64,000 bases of DNA. It comes from UBA8514 sp034933685. GTDB lineage: Bacteria > Bacillota > Clostridia > Lachnospirales > Anaerotignaceae. Of the stretch, positions 8,112 through 16,209 are shown in pieces. The DNA is taken from NCBI GenBank assembly GCA_034933685.1, contig JAYFNB010000043.1:59659-123658 (forward strand). The letters run 5' to 3'. Each line of letters opens with the position of its first letter. Position 1 is the stretch's first letter. Below the pieces are notes generated by a model. That model was not told the origin of the DNA, made no database searches, and saw nothing but the letters and a program-made list of their open reading frames with translations. Both the position numbers and the translations under genes were made by a program.

Positions 8112-9389
8112 TTACTTAAAATAATCAAATTCTAAACCATATATTCTAACTGTATCACCTTCGTTGATACCTTTTTCTTCAAGGGCGGCTATAATTCCCT
8201 TCTCTTTAAGATATTTCTGGAAGAATGCAAAGCCTTTTTCAGTATCAATATAAGTGTAACCAATTACCTTTTCTACACCAACACCGGTAACCACATAGTA
8301 GTTGTCATCGAAAACTTCAATTTCGAAAGGCTGATTATCCACTTCCGGTTCTTGAAATTCATCAAAATCTTCTTCAAACACAATATCTTCCGGATAATCT
8401 TTAAGCTTTGCCGCAACTGATGACAATAATGCATCAAGACCTGTATTTGTTGCAGCAGAAATTGGATAAACCTCATAACCTAAAGGTTCGTATTCTGCTT
8501 TTAAACGCTGAACATTTTCCTCAGCCTCAGGAATATCAATTTTGTTTGCCGCAATTACCTGTGGGCGTTTTGCCAATTCAGGATTATAATTAAAAAGCTC
8601 GTTGTTTATCTTTTTAATTTCCTCAACAGGGTCGTTGCCTTCCAAGGCTGCCGCATCCACTACGTGAATAAACACCTTTGTTCTTTCAACGTGTCTTAAG
8701 AATTCATGTCCAAGACCCACACCTTCGCTTGCACCTTCTACAAGTCCTGGGATATCTGCCAAAACAAAGTCTTCACCATTTTTACCCTGCACAACACCAA
8801 GGTTTGGTGCAAGGGTAGTAAAATGATAGTTGGCAATTTTAGGATTTGCATTTGTTACCATGGAAAGTAGTGTGCTTTTCCCAACATTAGGAAATCCAAT
8901 GATGCCAACATCTGCAATAAGTTTAAGTTCAAGAATTACATCATATTCTTTTGAAAGCCTGCCAGGTTCACTGTAGCGAGGTGCCTGGCGTGTTGGTGTT
9001 GCAAAGTGCTGATTTCCCTTGCCGCCCTTACCACCTTTAATTACTGTTTTTCTTTCACCGCTTTTTGTTATATCGCCCATTATTTTATTGCTTTGGGCTT
9101 CACGAATAACTGTTCCAACTGGAACTTTTATAACAATACTGTCGCCATCTGCACCAGAACGATTGTTTTTCCCGCCATCTACGCCAGGTTCAGCTTTGAA
9201 GCTTCTTTTATATCTAAAATCCATAAGGGTGCTCATACTTGGATTTCCTTCGAATATAACGTCACCGCCACGTCCGCCATCGCCGCCGTCCGGTCCGCCA
9301 TGGGTAATATATTTTGCTCTGTAAAAAGAAACCGCTCCATTGCCGCCGTTTCCACCCTTAATGTGAATTTTAACTCTATCCACGAACAT
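8112..9389 (-). CDS. obgE: GTPase Obg (ObgE/CgtA)
   Basis: The 425-residue GTPase acts in 50S assembly and stress control. Domains in order: the glycine-rich Obg fold (residues 1-158, with KGGNGGNGAVSF and HGGPDGGDGGRGGDV), the G domain (G1 GFPNVGKST, G3 DIPGLVEGA, G4 NKID, G5 near SAAT), and a C-terminal OCT domain (after about residue 345). Length and order are standard for Firmicutes. GAGGTG precedes the ATG. A perfect 10-bp inverted repeat lies 23 bp upstream in its leader (9412-9437), and a terminator separates it from rpmA. Confidence 0.96.
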   Translation of the reverse strand: MFVDRVKIHIKGGNGGNGAVSFYRAKYITHGGPDGGDGGRGGDVIFEGNPSMSTLMDFRYKRSFKAEPGVDGGKNNRSGADGDSIVIKVPVGTVIREAQSNKIMGDITKSGERKTVIKGGKGGKGNQHFATPTRQAPRYSEPGRLSKEYDVILELKLIADVGIIGFPNVGKSTLLSMVTNANPKIANYHFTTLAPNLGVVQGKNGEDFVLADIPGLVEGASEGVGLGHEFLRHVERTKVFIHVVDAAALEGNDPVEEIKKINNELFNYNPELAKRPQVIAANKIDIPEAEENVQRLKAEYEPLGYEVYPISAATNTGLDALLSSVAAKLKDYPEDIVFEEDFDEFQEPEVDNQPFEIEVFDDNYYVVTGVGVEKVIGYTYIDTEKGFAFFQKYLKEKGIIAALEEKGINEGDTVRIYGLEFDYFK

Positions 9390-9411
9390 ATTGCTTCACC
9401 TCTTTTAAACC

Positions 9412-9437
9412 AATTTAGGGTTACTATACCCTAAATT
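9412..9437 (-). promoter_or_regulatory. Inverted repeat in the obgE leader (possible operator or leader hairpin)
   Basis: AATTTAGGGT and ACCCTAAATT form a perfect 10-bp palindrome with a 6-bp spacer, 23 bp upstream of the obgE start codon and next to its ribosome site. No T run follows, so it is not a typical terminator. It could bind a repressor or fold in the mRNA leader. Confidence 0.45.
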
Positions 9438-9469
9438 TAAACAACTTAGTATACTTTGCATTATTTTAC

Positions 9470-9505
9470 GAAAAAGGGTTTCAAATGATAAGCATTTGAA
9501 ACCCT
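9470..9505 (-). terminator. Terminator downstream of rpmA
   Basis: On the minus strand a perfect 13-bp stem (AGGGTTTCAAATG and complement, 5-nt loop) is followed by TTTTTC. It ends the rplU-prp-rpmA operon before obgE. Confidence 0.85.
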
Positions 9506-9519
9506 CGCATAAACTAAAA

Positions 9520-9813
9520 TTATTCTGCTGCTTCAACTACAGGATAAACAGAAACCTGTTTTTTATCTCTGCCTTTTCTTTCATAGCTAACCTTACCGTC
9601 AATTAAAGCGAAAAGATTGTCGTTTCCGCCAAGACCTACGTTAAGACCAGGATGAATTTTTGTTCCTCTTTGTGTATAAAGAATGTTACCTGCTAAAACG
9701 AACTGTCCGTCAGCACGCTTTGCGCCAAGTCTTTTTGCTTTAGAATCACGGCCGTTCTTTGTTGAACCAACGCCCTTCTTATGTGCAAAAAACTGAAGGT
9801 TTAATTTCATCAT
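9520..9813 (-). CDS. rpmA: Ribosomal protein bL27 with cleavable N-terminal extension
   Basis: The 97-residue large-subunit protein reaches toward the peptidyl-transferase centre. It begins MMKLNLQFFAHKKGVGSTKN. The LNLQFFA-HKKG stretch is the Firmicute-specific extension that the Prp protease removes after the FFA (known from Staphylococcus aureus), exposing the HKKG end. The gene for that protease is directly upstream and overlaps by one base. GGAGG precedes the start. The second ATG, one codon later, could be used instead. Confidence 0.96.
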   Translation of the reverse strand: MMKLNLQFFAHKKGVGSTKNGRDSKAKRLGAKRADGQFVLAGNILYTQRGTKIHPGLNVGLGGNDNLFALIDGKVSYERKGRDKKQVSVYPVVEAAE

Positions 9814-10160
9814 TATACTCTACCTCCTTCGTCGTTAATCTTTATATAACAACCATACTCATTTTCAATGTTGTTAAGCCCTAGGAGCATTGTTTCAAGC
9901 AAAAGCTCCACGTCTTTGTTTTCTTTCCCGTTTTTAATAAGCGGCAAAGAATATTTTATGAATCCGCCTTCTGTCTCGTCTGCATCAGTCTGAAATTCTT
10001 CGTCTGTAAAGGTTTCGATAGCATTAATAGTGTTTATAACCAAAATACTTACAGCCGAGCAGATGATGTCGTCGCCATTATCGGAAAAATCCGCATGACC
10101 CGACAATTGAAATCCACAAATTTTTAATTTGCTATTACGATAAATTTTAACTTTTATCAT
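9813..10160 (-). CDS. prp: Ribosomal-processing cysteine protease Prp
   Basis: The 115-residue member of the YsxB/DUF464 family carries the catalytic pair in SGHADFSDNGDDIICSAVS: His in GHA and Cys in IICSAVS. Prp removes the N-terminal extension of L27, and the L27 gene next door has the cleavage motif. The gene lies 9 bp after rplU, has a weak ribosome site, and ends inside the start region of rpmA, so its translation probably depends on coupling to rplU. The order rplU-prp-rpmA is universal in Firmicutes. Confidence 0.92.
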   Translation of the reverse strand: MIKVKIYRNSKLKICGFQLSGHADFSDNGDDIICSAVSILVINTINAIETFTDEEFQTDADETEGGFIKYSLPLIKNGKENKDVELLLETMLLGLNNIENEYGCYIKINDEGGRV

Positions 10161-10169
10161 AACTAAAAA

Positions 10170-10481
10170 TTAAAGAGTAATATTGCTAATCTGTAATTTT
10201 GTAAATGGCTGTCTGTGACCTCTTTTTTTGTGGAAAGTCTTTTTAGATTTATATTTGTAAATAATAACCTTCTTAGCTTTTCCTTCGCCAATTACACTAG
10301 CTGATACACTAGCACCTGATACATAAGGAGCGCCAACAGATAACTCACCTTCATTTGATAAAACTAAAACTTTATCAAAAACGAATTCACTACCTGCTTC
10401 AACACCTAATTTCTCAACAGTGATTACATCACCTTCAGCAACTTTGTATTGTTTTCCACCAGTTTCAATAATTGCGTACAC
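10170..10481 (-). CDS. rplU: Ribosomal protein bL21
   Basis: The 103-residue large-subunit protein starts YAIIETGGKQYKVAEGD and ends with the basic FHKKRGHRQPFTKLQI segment of L21. The start codon is GTG at 10481, 5 nt after AGGAGG, and no in-frame ATG fits better. It heads the rplU-prp-rpmA operon. The preceding 110 bp match the conserved L21 leader element, so the operon is probably autoregulated at the RNA level. Confidence 0.96.
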   Translation of the reverse strand: MYAIIETGGKQYKVAEGDVITVEKLGVEAGSEFVFDKVLVLSNEGELSVGAPYVSGASVSASVIGEGKAKKVIIYKYKSKKTFHKKRGHRQPFTKLQISNITL

Positions 10482-10483
10482 AC

Positions 10484-10600
10484 GTACACCTCCTCGCAGT
10501 ATACTCGCCGAATACGGTACTCAAAGCCATTCTTCAAGTTTTCAACCCCTTCGTGCGGCTAAAAAATGCGTACTAAACGCACTAAAGTATGTTATCACTA
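10484..10600 (-). promoter_or_regulatory. L21 leader (ribosomal-protein autoregulatory element)
   Basis: Directly upstream of rplU, the minus strand reads GGGGTTGAAAAC, then GGCTTTGAGTACCGTATTCG, then GCGAGTATACTGCGAGGAGG. This order of conserved blocks, ending in the ribosome site, is what I recall of the L21 leader RNA found before rplU in Firmicutes. It has not been tested against the Rfam model. Confidence 0.65.
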
Positions 10601-10647
10601 AATACCATAACTGTCAATAATATTCACCCTTTTTTTTGAAAATTGTT

Positions 10648-13335
10648 TCATTTTATTAATTTTTGAAAGTCTTTAGAATATTTTTGGTCGCAAAACCTAC
10701 TTTTCAAGTTTTTTTGTGTTATCTCTTCAAGGGTTTCTAAACACCTATGCACTTTTTCTTTATCCTTTGTTTTTATATAAAACTTATACATCTCATATAT
10801 AACCGCTGCAAACTCATCGCTATGTTTTCCAAAAACCGAGTTATATATTTCTGCAGCTTTAGTAAGCAAAATTTCTGCAAGCGGATAATTTTTCAATTCA
10901 ATATTAAGCTTTGCCGTTTTTATTATAAGACTGGCAAAATATTCACTGTCACCCTCATTTTTGTTTACAATTGCCGCAGCCTCACTTAAATTTTCACACG
11001 CCTCAGCTTTTTTATCAATGCGCTTATTTAATATCGAAAGCTTGTTTAAATCATCAACGTATTCTTTATCGAATATTTCCAAAAATCTTCTGGTGGATAC
11101 GCTTCTTTCAAGACTATTGGCTGCAGCCTCATAGTCTTTATTTTTTCTTTCAATAACCGCCATGCAGCTTGTTATTTTTGCAAATTCAACATTTTCAGTT
11201 CCTATGAATTTTTCAAAACCTTGTTTTGCTTTTTGGAAATACTGGTAGGACATATCGTAATCCTTTTTTGTAAAAGCACAAAAGCCTAAGCCCGCCATTG
11301 AGCGTGCTCCATATTGGTCAGCTTTTTTTTCAGCTTTTATGTAATATTCTTTTGCCTTTTCAGTTTCACCATTTGCAAAAAAGGTATCACCCATAAATGC
11401 TGAAATTTCCGCTGTTGAGCCTTCTTCGTCACCAAGAAGAATATATTCTGTTTCCAATGCTTTAATAAGGCTTTTTTCTCCGTTTTTTATATCTCCAGTT
11501 TCCACCATTAATTTTCCTTCTGCTTTAAGTGCATTGGCAAATAGCAACGAACATTCGCCTTCTCTCTCGCAAATTTCAACTTTTGCATCATCCAAAAGCC
11601 TAAAAGCATACTCTTTTTTTCCTATGCTGTTATATATATGGACATACTTTATAACAAATTGAAGTCTTTCTATGGCATCTCTACTACAAAAAAGCTCCAT
11701 TGCTTTTTCAAAATGCTCAACAGCTTTATCCAATTGATTAAACTCCATATAGTAATCACAAAGTTTAATTCTTGCATTTTTAAGTTCTTTTGCAGTATCC
11801 TTAAAGTCAGGATTATCTTCACCAACACACTCACACTGTATTTCCAGTGCAAAATCATAGTCATTTAAAGCATCTTCATATCTTCCGCATTTCATCTCCA
11901 TAATTGCAGAAAAATAAAGACCTCGTGCATAACGCGGGTGATTTCGTCCGTAAATAGCTTTTCTTATAGAAAGTGCCTCGTTCATAAGACTTACAGCATC
12001 GTCAAACTCGCCTTTCTTCTCCATAATTTCCGCAAGATAATGAAGATTAACAACCATGCCCATATCCTGAGGTTCTTCAAGATTTTTTCTAAGTTTAAGC
12101 GCTTCACTAAGATACTCTTCCGCACGGTTCAGCTTGTTTTGTTCCAAAAATAGTCTTCCCAAATTCATCAAAGATTCTATGTATAAAAGATTGTTTTCTC
12201 CAGAAATTTGCTTGCGTATAAGGCGTACCTCACTGTATTTTTCAAAGGATTCTTCATAGTTTTTAAGTCCTAAATAAATATTTCCCATAGTTTCTAAGCT
12301 TATTGTGTAGCCTAAATTGCTGCTTCCCGAAACCCTTCTCTTCAGCTCCAAAGCTTTCTCAACATAGTCCATAGCGGCAGTATAGTCACACTTTTTCAAA
12401 TAGTCCACACCAATGTTATTAAGACAATCCGCATAAAAGTGATGTTCCTCACCAACTATATTTTTAAGTATTGAAAGAGCCTCTTTATGGGTTTCAACCG
12501 CTCTGTCAAAATCATGCCTCTTAACAAAAGCTCCTGCTAATGAATTAAGGTTTGCAATATAATCCAAATGCGTTTTTTCCATCATATTTCTTCTGCTGTC
12601 TATTGCACGCTTATAATAAACCACAGCCTGGTCATAAAGCTTTGCCTTTTCACATACATTTGCGGCTTCAAGTAGGGTTGAAAGATAATAGAAATTCTTT
12701 TCGCCCTCTTCCATCTTCACTATTTCAACAGCTTTGCAATAGTTAGAAATAGACTTCTTATATTTGCCTTTTTTTGCAAGTACACGGGCATATCCACACA
12801 AAATATCTGCATAGTCTTTTTTAGGGAAGTCCTGTTGTTTATCTGCGCATTTAAGGGCTGTTTGAAAACACTGTAATGCCCTGTCATACTTTTTTAAGTC
12901 CTCATAAGAACTTGCCAGATTAAACATGCTTATGGTGCAATCCCTATGGTTTTCAGGCAAAAGTTCCTCACGAATTTTCAACGCCTTTTTGTGAAGGGCA
13001 ATGGCTTCGTTATGCTTTGCCTCAAGGCTAAGCGCCACCGCAAGATTACTTATGGTGTCGGCATAACTTATTGTGTTATCTCCAGTTATTTTATGCTTAA
13101 TTTCCGCCGACTGCCTATATAATTTTATTGCCTTCCCATGCGCCATAATATCATCATACACTATTGCCATGTTATTAATATCATTGGCGAATTCAAGGCT
13201 TTCAGTGTCGCTGTTTTCGTTATAAAGTTTAATTATGTCCGTCCCATACTTAATTGCATCGGTATACTCTCCATCGTTGTAAGCTTCGAAAAACTTATTT
13301 CTAAGCCTCACAATGTCTCCCATGTAGTAAGCCAT
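10648..13335 (-). CDS. Large cytoplasmic tetratricopeptide-repeat protein
   Basis: The product is about 895 residues made almost wholly of 42-residue TPR_12 (kinesin light chain-like) repeats, for example YADTISNLAVALSLEAKHNE and later YIANLNSLAGAFVKRHDFDR. There is no signal peptide, membrane segment or catalytic domain, so it is probably a soluble scaffold for protein-protein contacts. I start at the ATG at 13335, preceded by GGGGGA. The open frame continues to 13368 but would overlap recX by 8 bp without a ribosome site. It lies between recX and rplU, which gives no functional hint. The partner is unknown. Confidence 0.8.
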   Translation of the reverse strand: MAYYMGDIVRLRNKFFEAYNDGEYTDAIKYGTDIIKLYNENSDTESLEFANDINNMAIVYDDIMAHGKAIKLYRQSAEIKHKITGDNTISYADTISNLAVALSLEAKHNEAIALHKKALKIREELLPENHRDCTISMFNLASSYEDLKKYDRALQCFQTALKCADKQQDFPKKDYADILCGYARVLAKKGKYKKSISNYCKAVEIVKMEEGEKNFYYLSTLLEAANVCEKAKLYDQAVVYYKRAIDSRRNMMEKTHLDYIANLNSLAGAFVKRHDFDRAVETHKEALSILKNIVGEEHHFYADCLNNIGVDYLKKCDYTAAMDYVEKALELKRRVSGSSNLGYTISLETMGNIYLGLKNYEESFEKYSEVRLIRKQISGENNLLYIESLMNLGRLFLEQNKLNRAEEYLSEALKLRKNLEEPQDMGMVVNLHYLAEIMEKKGEFDDAVSLMNEALSIRKAIYGRNHPRYARGLYFSAIMEMKCGRYEDALNDYDFALEIQCECVGEDNPDFKDTAKELKNARIKLCDYYMEFNQLDKAVEHFEKAMELFCSRDAIERLQFVIKYVHIYNSIGKKEYAFRLLDDAKVEICEREGECSLLFANALKAEGKLMVETGDIKNGEKSLIKALETEYILLGDEEGSTAEISAFMGDTFFANGETEKAKEYYIKAEKKADQYGARSMAGLGFCAFTKKDYDMSYQYFQKAKQGFEKFIGTENVEFAKITSCMAVIERKNKDYEAAANSLERSVSTRRFLEIFDKEYVDDLNKLSILNKRIDKKAEACENLSEAAAIVNKNEGDSEYFASLIIKTAKLNIELKNYPLAEILLTKAAEIYNSVFGKHSDEFAAVIYEMYKFYIKTKDKEKVHRCLETLEEITQKNLKSRFCDQKYSKDFQKLIK

Positions 13336-13360
13336 ATTTTCCCCCTGCAACTGGCGATTT

Positions 13361-14002
13361 TTATTCATCGTCAGCTATTTCCTCTAATTTTATTTCAAGA
13401 CTTTCAAAAGCCTTTTTTATTATACCATAAGAATAGCCTCTTCTTAATAGAAAATCATGGAGTTTTTTCTTTTCTTTAAAAGAAACTTCCCTGCGCTCAC
13501 CCAACTTTTTGCATAAAAGCCTCTGCGCACCATCCTCCTCATCAAGGTCACCCTCTTCTAAGGCTTGGGCTATAATAATGTCGCAAACGCCCTTTTCTCT
13601 AAGCTTCTGCTTAATTGCGTAACTGCCCTTAGGTTTAAGCCGCTGTGCTTCATTTATATAGCTTTGGGCATACTTAAGGTCATTAACGTAATTATATTTT
13701 CTTAAAAATTCAATCACTTTGTCAACAATTTCCTCGTCATATTCCTTTTCAAAAAGCTTATTTCTAATTTCCTTCTCTGTGCGCATTTTGTACCCAAGGT
13801 AATTAAGAGCTGCATTTTGAGCTTTTATATACAGCACTGTATTTATTATGTAGTCATATTTCTCCTCAGAAATTTCACTATCCTCTTTAATTTTAAAAAA
13901 CAGTATGTCATCCATAATAAGGCCAAATGCAAATTTTCCATCAATAAATATGTTGTAACGTTCCGGATTTTTTTTCTGTGGCTCTATACTTGTAACAACC
14001 AT
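13361..14002 (-). CDS. recX: Regulatory protein RecX
   Basis: The 213-residue protein carries three-helix RecX repeats, including LNYLGYKMRTEKEIRNKLFE, YNYVNDLKYAQSYI and LKPKGSYAIKQKLREKGV. RecX binds inside the RecA filament groove and limits its activity. It is downstream of recA on the same strand, separated by 75 bp containing a terminator-like hairpin, the usual recA-recX arrangement in which read-through sets low RecX levels. GAGAGG precedes the ATG. Confidence 0.9.
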   Translation of the reverse strand: MVVTSIEPQKKNPERYNIFIDGKFAFGLIMDDILFFKIKEDSEISEEKYDYIINTVLYIKAQNAALNYLGYKMRTEKEIRNKLFEKEYDEEIVDKVIEFLRKYNYVNDLKYAQSYINEAQRLKPKGSYAIKQKLREKGVCDIIIAQALEEGDLDEEDGAQRLLCKKLGERREVSFKEKKKLHDFLLRRGYSYGIIKKAFESLEIKLEEIADDE

Positions 14003-14021
14003 TTTTACACCTCTCTATGCC

Positions 14022-14051
14022 AAAAGGGAATTGCAGACGCAACTCCCTTTG
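14022..14051 (-). terminator. Attenuator-like hairpin between recA and recX
   Basis: On the minus strand AAAGGGAGTTGC and GCAATTCCCTTT pair around a 4-nt loop with one G-U pair, followed by a short TTTT. The weak T run suggests partial read-through into recX. Confidence 0.6.
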
Positions 14052-14077
14052 TGTAATTTGTTAGCTTCCAAAAAATT

Positions 14078-15274
14078 TCAACTGTCTTGTTCCATAAGCA
14101 GTTCTTTGGCTGATTTTTCGTCGTAAATATTCTCGTCATCAGGAAATTCAAAGTCTTCCGATTTATCGTCCTTATCCACTTTTTCTTCCTTAGCTTTCTT
14201 TGTTATAGGTTCCGCTTTTACAAAATCTTTAATTTTAGACCCATCTGGCGTAAACCCAAAATGCGCCCTTACAGCCGCATCAATTTCAGCCGTCGCTTCC
14301 GGATTATCTATAAGATACTGCTTGGCATTTTCTCGACCTTGACCAATTCTTGTTTCTTTGTAAGAGTACCATGCTCCACTTTTTTTAACCACTTCAATTT
14401 CCACTGCCAAATCCAGTATGTCACTTTCTTTTGATATTCCTTTGCCATACATAATATCAAATTCAACAACTTTAAATGGTGGCGCAATTTTATTCTTAAC
14501 AATTTTAACCTTTGTTCGGCTTCCAATCATTTCTGTGCCTTGTTTTAACGTTTCCACTCTTCTTATGTCAATTCTTACAGAAGCATAAAATTTGAGGGCA
14601 CGCCCACCTGTTGTTGTTTCTGGATTTCCATACATATTTCCAATTTTTTCACGCAGCTGGTTAATAAAAATAACTGTGCATTTTGTTTTGCCAATGCTTG
14701 CTGTCAGCTTTCTTAATGCCTGACTCATAAGCCTTGCCTGCAGACCCATATGGCTGTCGCCCATTTCGCCCTCAATTTCAGCTTTAGGCACAAGTGCAGC
14801 AACAGAATCTACAATAATAATATCTATAGCGCCAGAACGCACCATTGTTTCAGCAATTTCCAACGCTTCCTCACCGTCATTTGGCTGTGATATGTAAAGA
14901 TTATTAATATCCACGCCAAGATTCTTTGCATATACTGGGTCAAGTGCGTGTTCTGCATCAATAAACCCCGCAATACCGCCTCTCTTTTGCACCTCGGCCA
15001 CCATGTGCAGTGCAAGTGTGGTTTTTCCTGATGATTCAGGCCCGTAAATTTCAATAATACGTCCCTTAGGTATGCCACCTGCACCAAGAGCAATATCAAG
15101 GCTAAGAGAACCTGTTGGCGTAACCTCAACATTCATTTTTGATTTTTCGTCACCAAGCTTCATTACAGAGCCTTCACCAAATTTTTTATCTATGTTTTTG
15201 AGTGCCGCCGCTAGAGCCTGTTCTTTACTTTCGTATTTTATTTCTTCCTTCTTTGAACCTTTTTTCTCAGCCAT
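14078..15274 (-). CDS. recA: Recombinase RecA
   Basis: The strand-exchange and SOS coprotease has Walker A GPESSGKTT, the DNA-binding L1/L2 region (QALRKLT, INQLREKIGNMYGNPETTTGG) and Walker B IIIVDSVAAL. An unusually long acidic C-terminal tail (KVDKDDKSEDFEFPDDENIY) follows. I start at the ATG at 15274 (MAEKKGSKK), 8 nt after AAAGGGG, giving 398 residues. The longer frame to 15292 has no ribosome site. A possible LexA box lies just upstream at 15296-15307. The gene lies inside the att-bracketed segment. Confidence 0.97.
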   Translation of the reverse strand: MAEKKGSKKEEIKYESKEQALAAALKNIDKKFGEGSVMKLGDEKSKMNVEVTPTGSLSLDIALGAGGIPKGRIIEIYGPESSGKTTLALHMVAEVQKRGGIAGFIDAEHALDPVYAKNLGVDINNLYISQPNDGEEALEIAETMVRSGAIDIIIVDSVAALVPKAEIEGEMGDSHMGLQARLMSQALRKLTASIGKTKCTVIFINQLREKIGNMYGNPETTTGGRALKFYASVRIDIRRVETLKQGTEMIGSRTKVKIVKNKIAPPFKVVEFDIMYGKGISKESDILDLAVEIEVVKKSGAWYSYKETRIGQGRENAKQYLIDNPEATAEIDAAVRAHFGFTPDGSKIKDFVKAEPITKKAKEEKVDKDDKSEDFEFPDDENIYDEKSAKELLMEQDS

Positions 15275-15295
15275 AATAATCCCCTTTTCCAAAGC

Positions 15296-15307
15296 AAACC
15301 TATGTTC
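15296..15307 (-). promoter_or_regulatory. Possible LexA (SOS) box before recA
   Basis: On the minus strand GAACATAGGTTT matches the Firmicute SOS box GAAC-N4-GTTC with one mismatch in the second half-site. It lies 22 bp upstream of the recA start codon. Confidence 0.45.
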
Positions 15308-15317
15308 CTATTTTATC

Positions 15318-16208
15318 CTATTTATAACGGTTCGTCAATAACTCCTTCTTTGCAAAAAATTTGGGCTTTGCTTCGGCAATAATAACAGCGCAAAAAATAA
15401 GCAATCCGCCAGCAATAACACGTAACCCTATTGCTTCTCCGTAAAATATGGCAGATGCAATGGCCGCAAAAACAGATTCCGAAGTAATAATTATTGATGT
15501 GGTTGTCGGTGATGTATATTTCTGACTAATGCTTATAAAAAGAAAATACAAAAATGTGCAAAACAGCCCTGCCATAACAAACATGACAATATCCGTATTT
15601 TCAATTTTTGGTAAAGCCTGACCAGAAAACAATGCTGCCATAACAGAAAGAACCATAACCACAACACTTTCAACTATGGTAAGCCTTGCTGGATTACAAT
15701 TTTCAACATATTTATCCATTACTACCATCTGCATTCCTAACATAACCGATGCACCAAGAGATAAAACTGCACCTAAATTTATTTCTAATCGCTCATTTAA
15801 GGAAAGCATTGCCACGCCTAAAATTGTCATAAGCGCACCAACAACAATGTATTTATCGGGTCTTTTTTTATAGCCTATCCATAATATTATAGGCACCATA
15901 ATTGCCGTTGTGCATGACAAAAACGCATTAACAGATGGAGTTGTTCTTTTCAGCCCTTCCATTAGCATTACAAAAAGTAAAAACAACAGCGCACCCATCA
16001 AGCTTCCGCCATGTAGTTCTTCTTTTGTTATGCTTTTCAGTTCCTTAATATAAAACATACACATAAATGCAACTGCAAATATATACCTACCTGCAACACA
16101 CTGAATTGGAGAAAACCCACTATCCAGAAGATTTTTCATTAGCACAAAACCTAATCCACCAATCGCCGCTGCTATAAACAAAAGAATTGTTCCTTTTTTC
16201 TTATCCAT
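15318..16208 (-). CDS. EamA/DMT-superfamily transporter
   Basis: The membrane protein has about 296 residues, ten predicted hydrophobic helices and two EamA halves. It shows the AAIGGLGFVLMKNLLDSGFSP start and the second-half PTTTSIIITSESVFAAIASA segment typical of the drug/metabolite transporter superfamily. The substrate cannot be read from sequence. I start at the ATG at 16208, directly after the cinA stop. The longer frame to 16247 overlaps cinA. It sits between cinA and recA, where it may share transcription. Confidence 0.83.
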   Translation of the reverse strand: MDKKKGTILLFIAAAIGGLGFVLMKNLLDSGFSPIQCVAGRYIFAVAFMCMFYIKELKSITKEELHGGSLMGALLFLLFVMLMEGLKRTTPSVNAFLSCTTAIMVPIILWIGYKKRPDKYIVVGALMTILGVAMLSLNERLEINLGAVLSLGASVMLGMQMVVMDKYVENCNPARLTIVESVVVMVLSVMAALFSGQALPKIENTDIVMFVMAGLFCTFLYFLFISISQKYTSPTTTSIIITSESVFAAIASAIFYGEAIGLRVIAGGLLIFCAVIIAEAKPKFFAKKELLTNRYK

Positions 16209-16209
16209 T

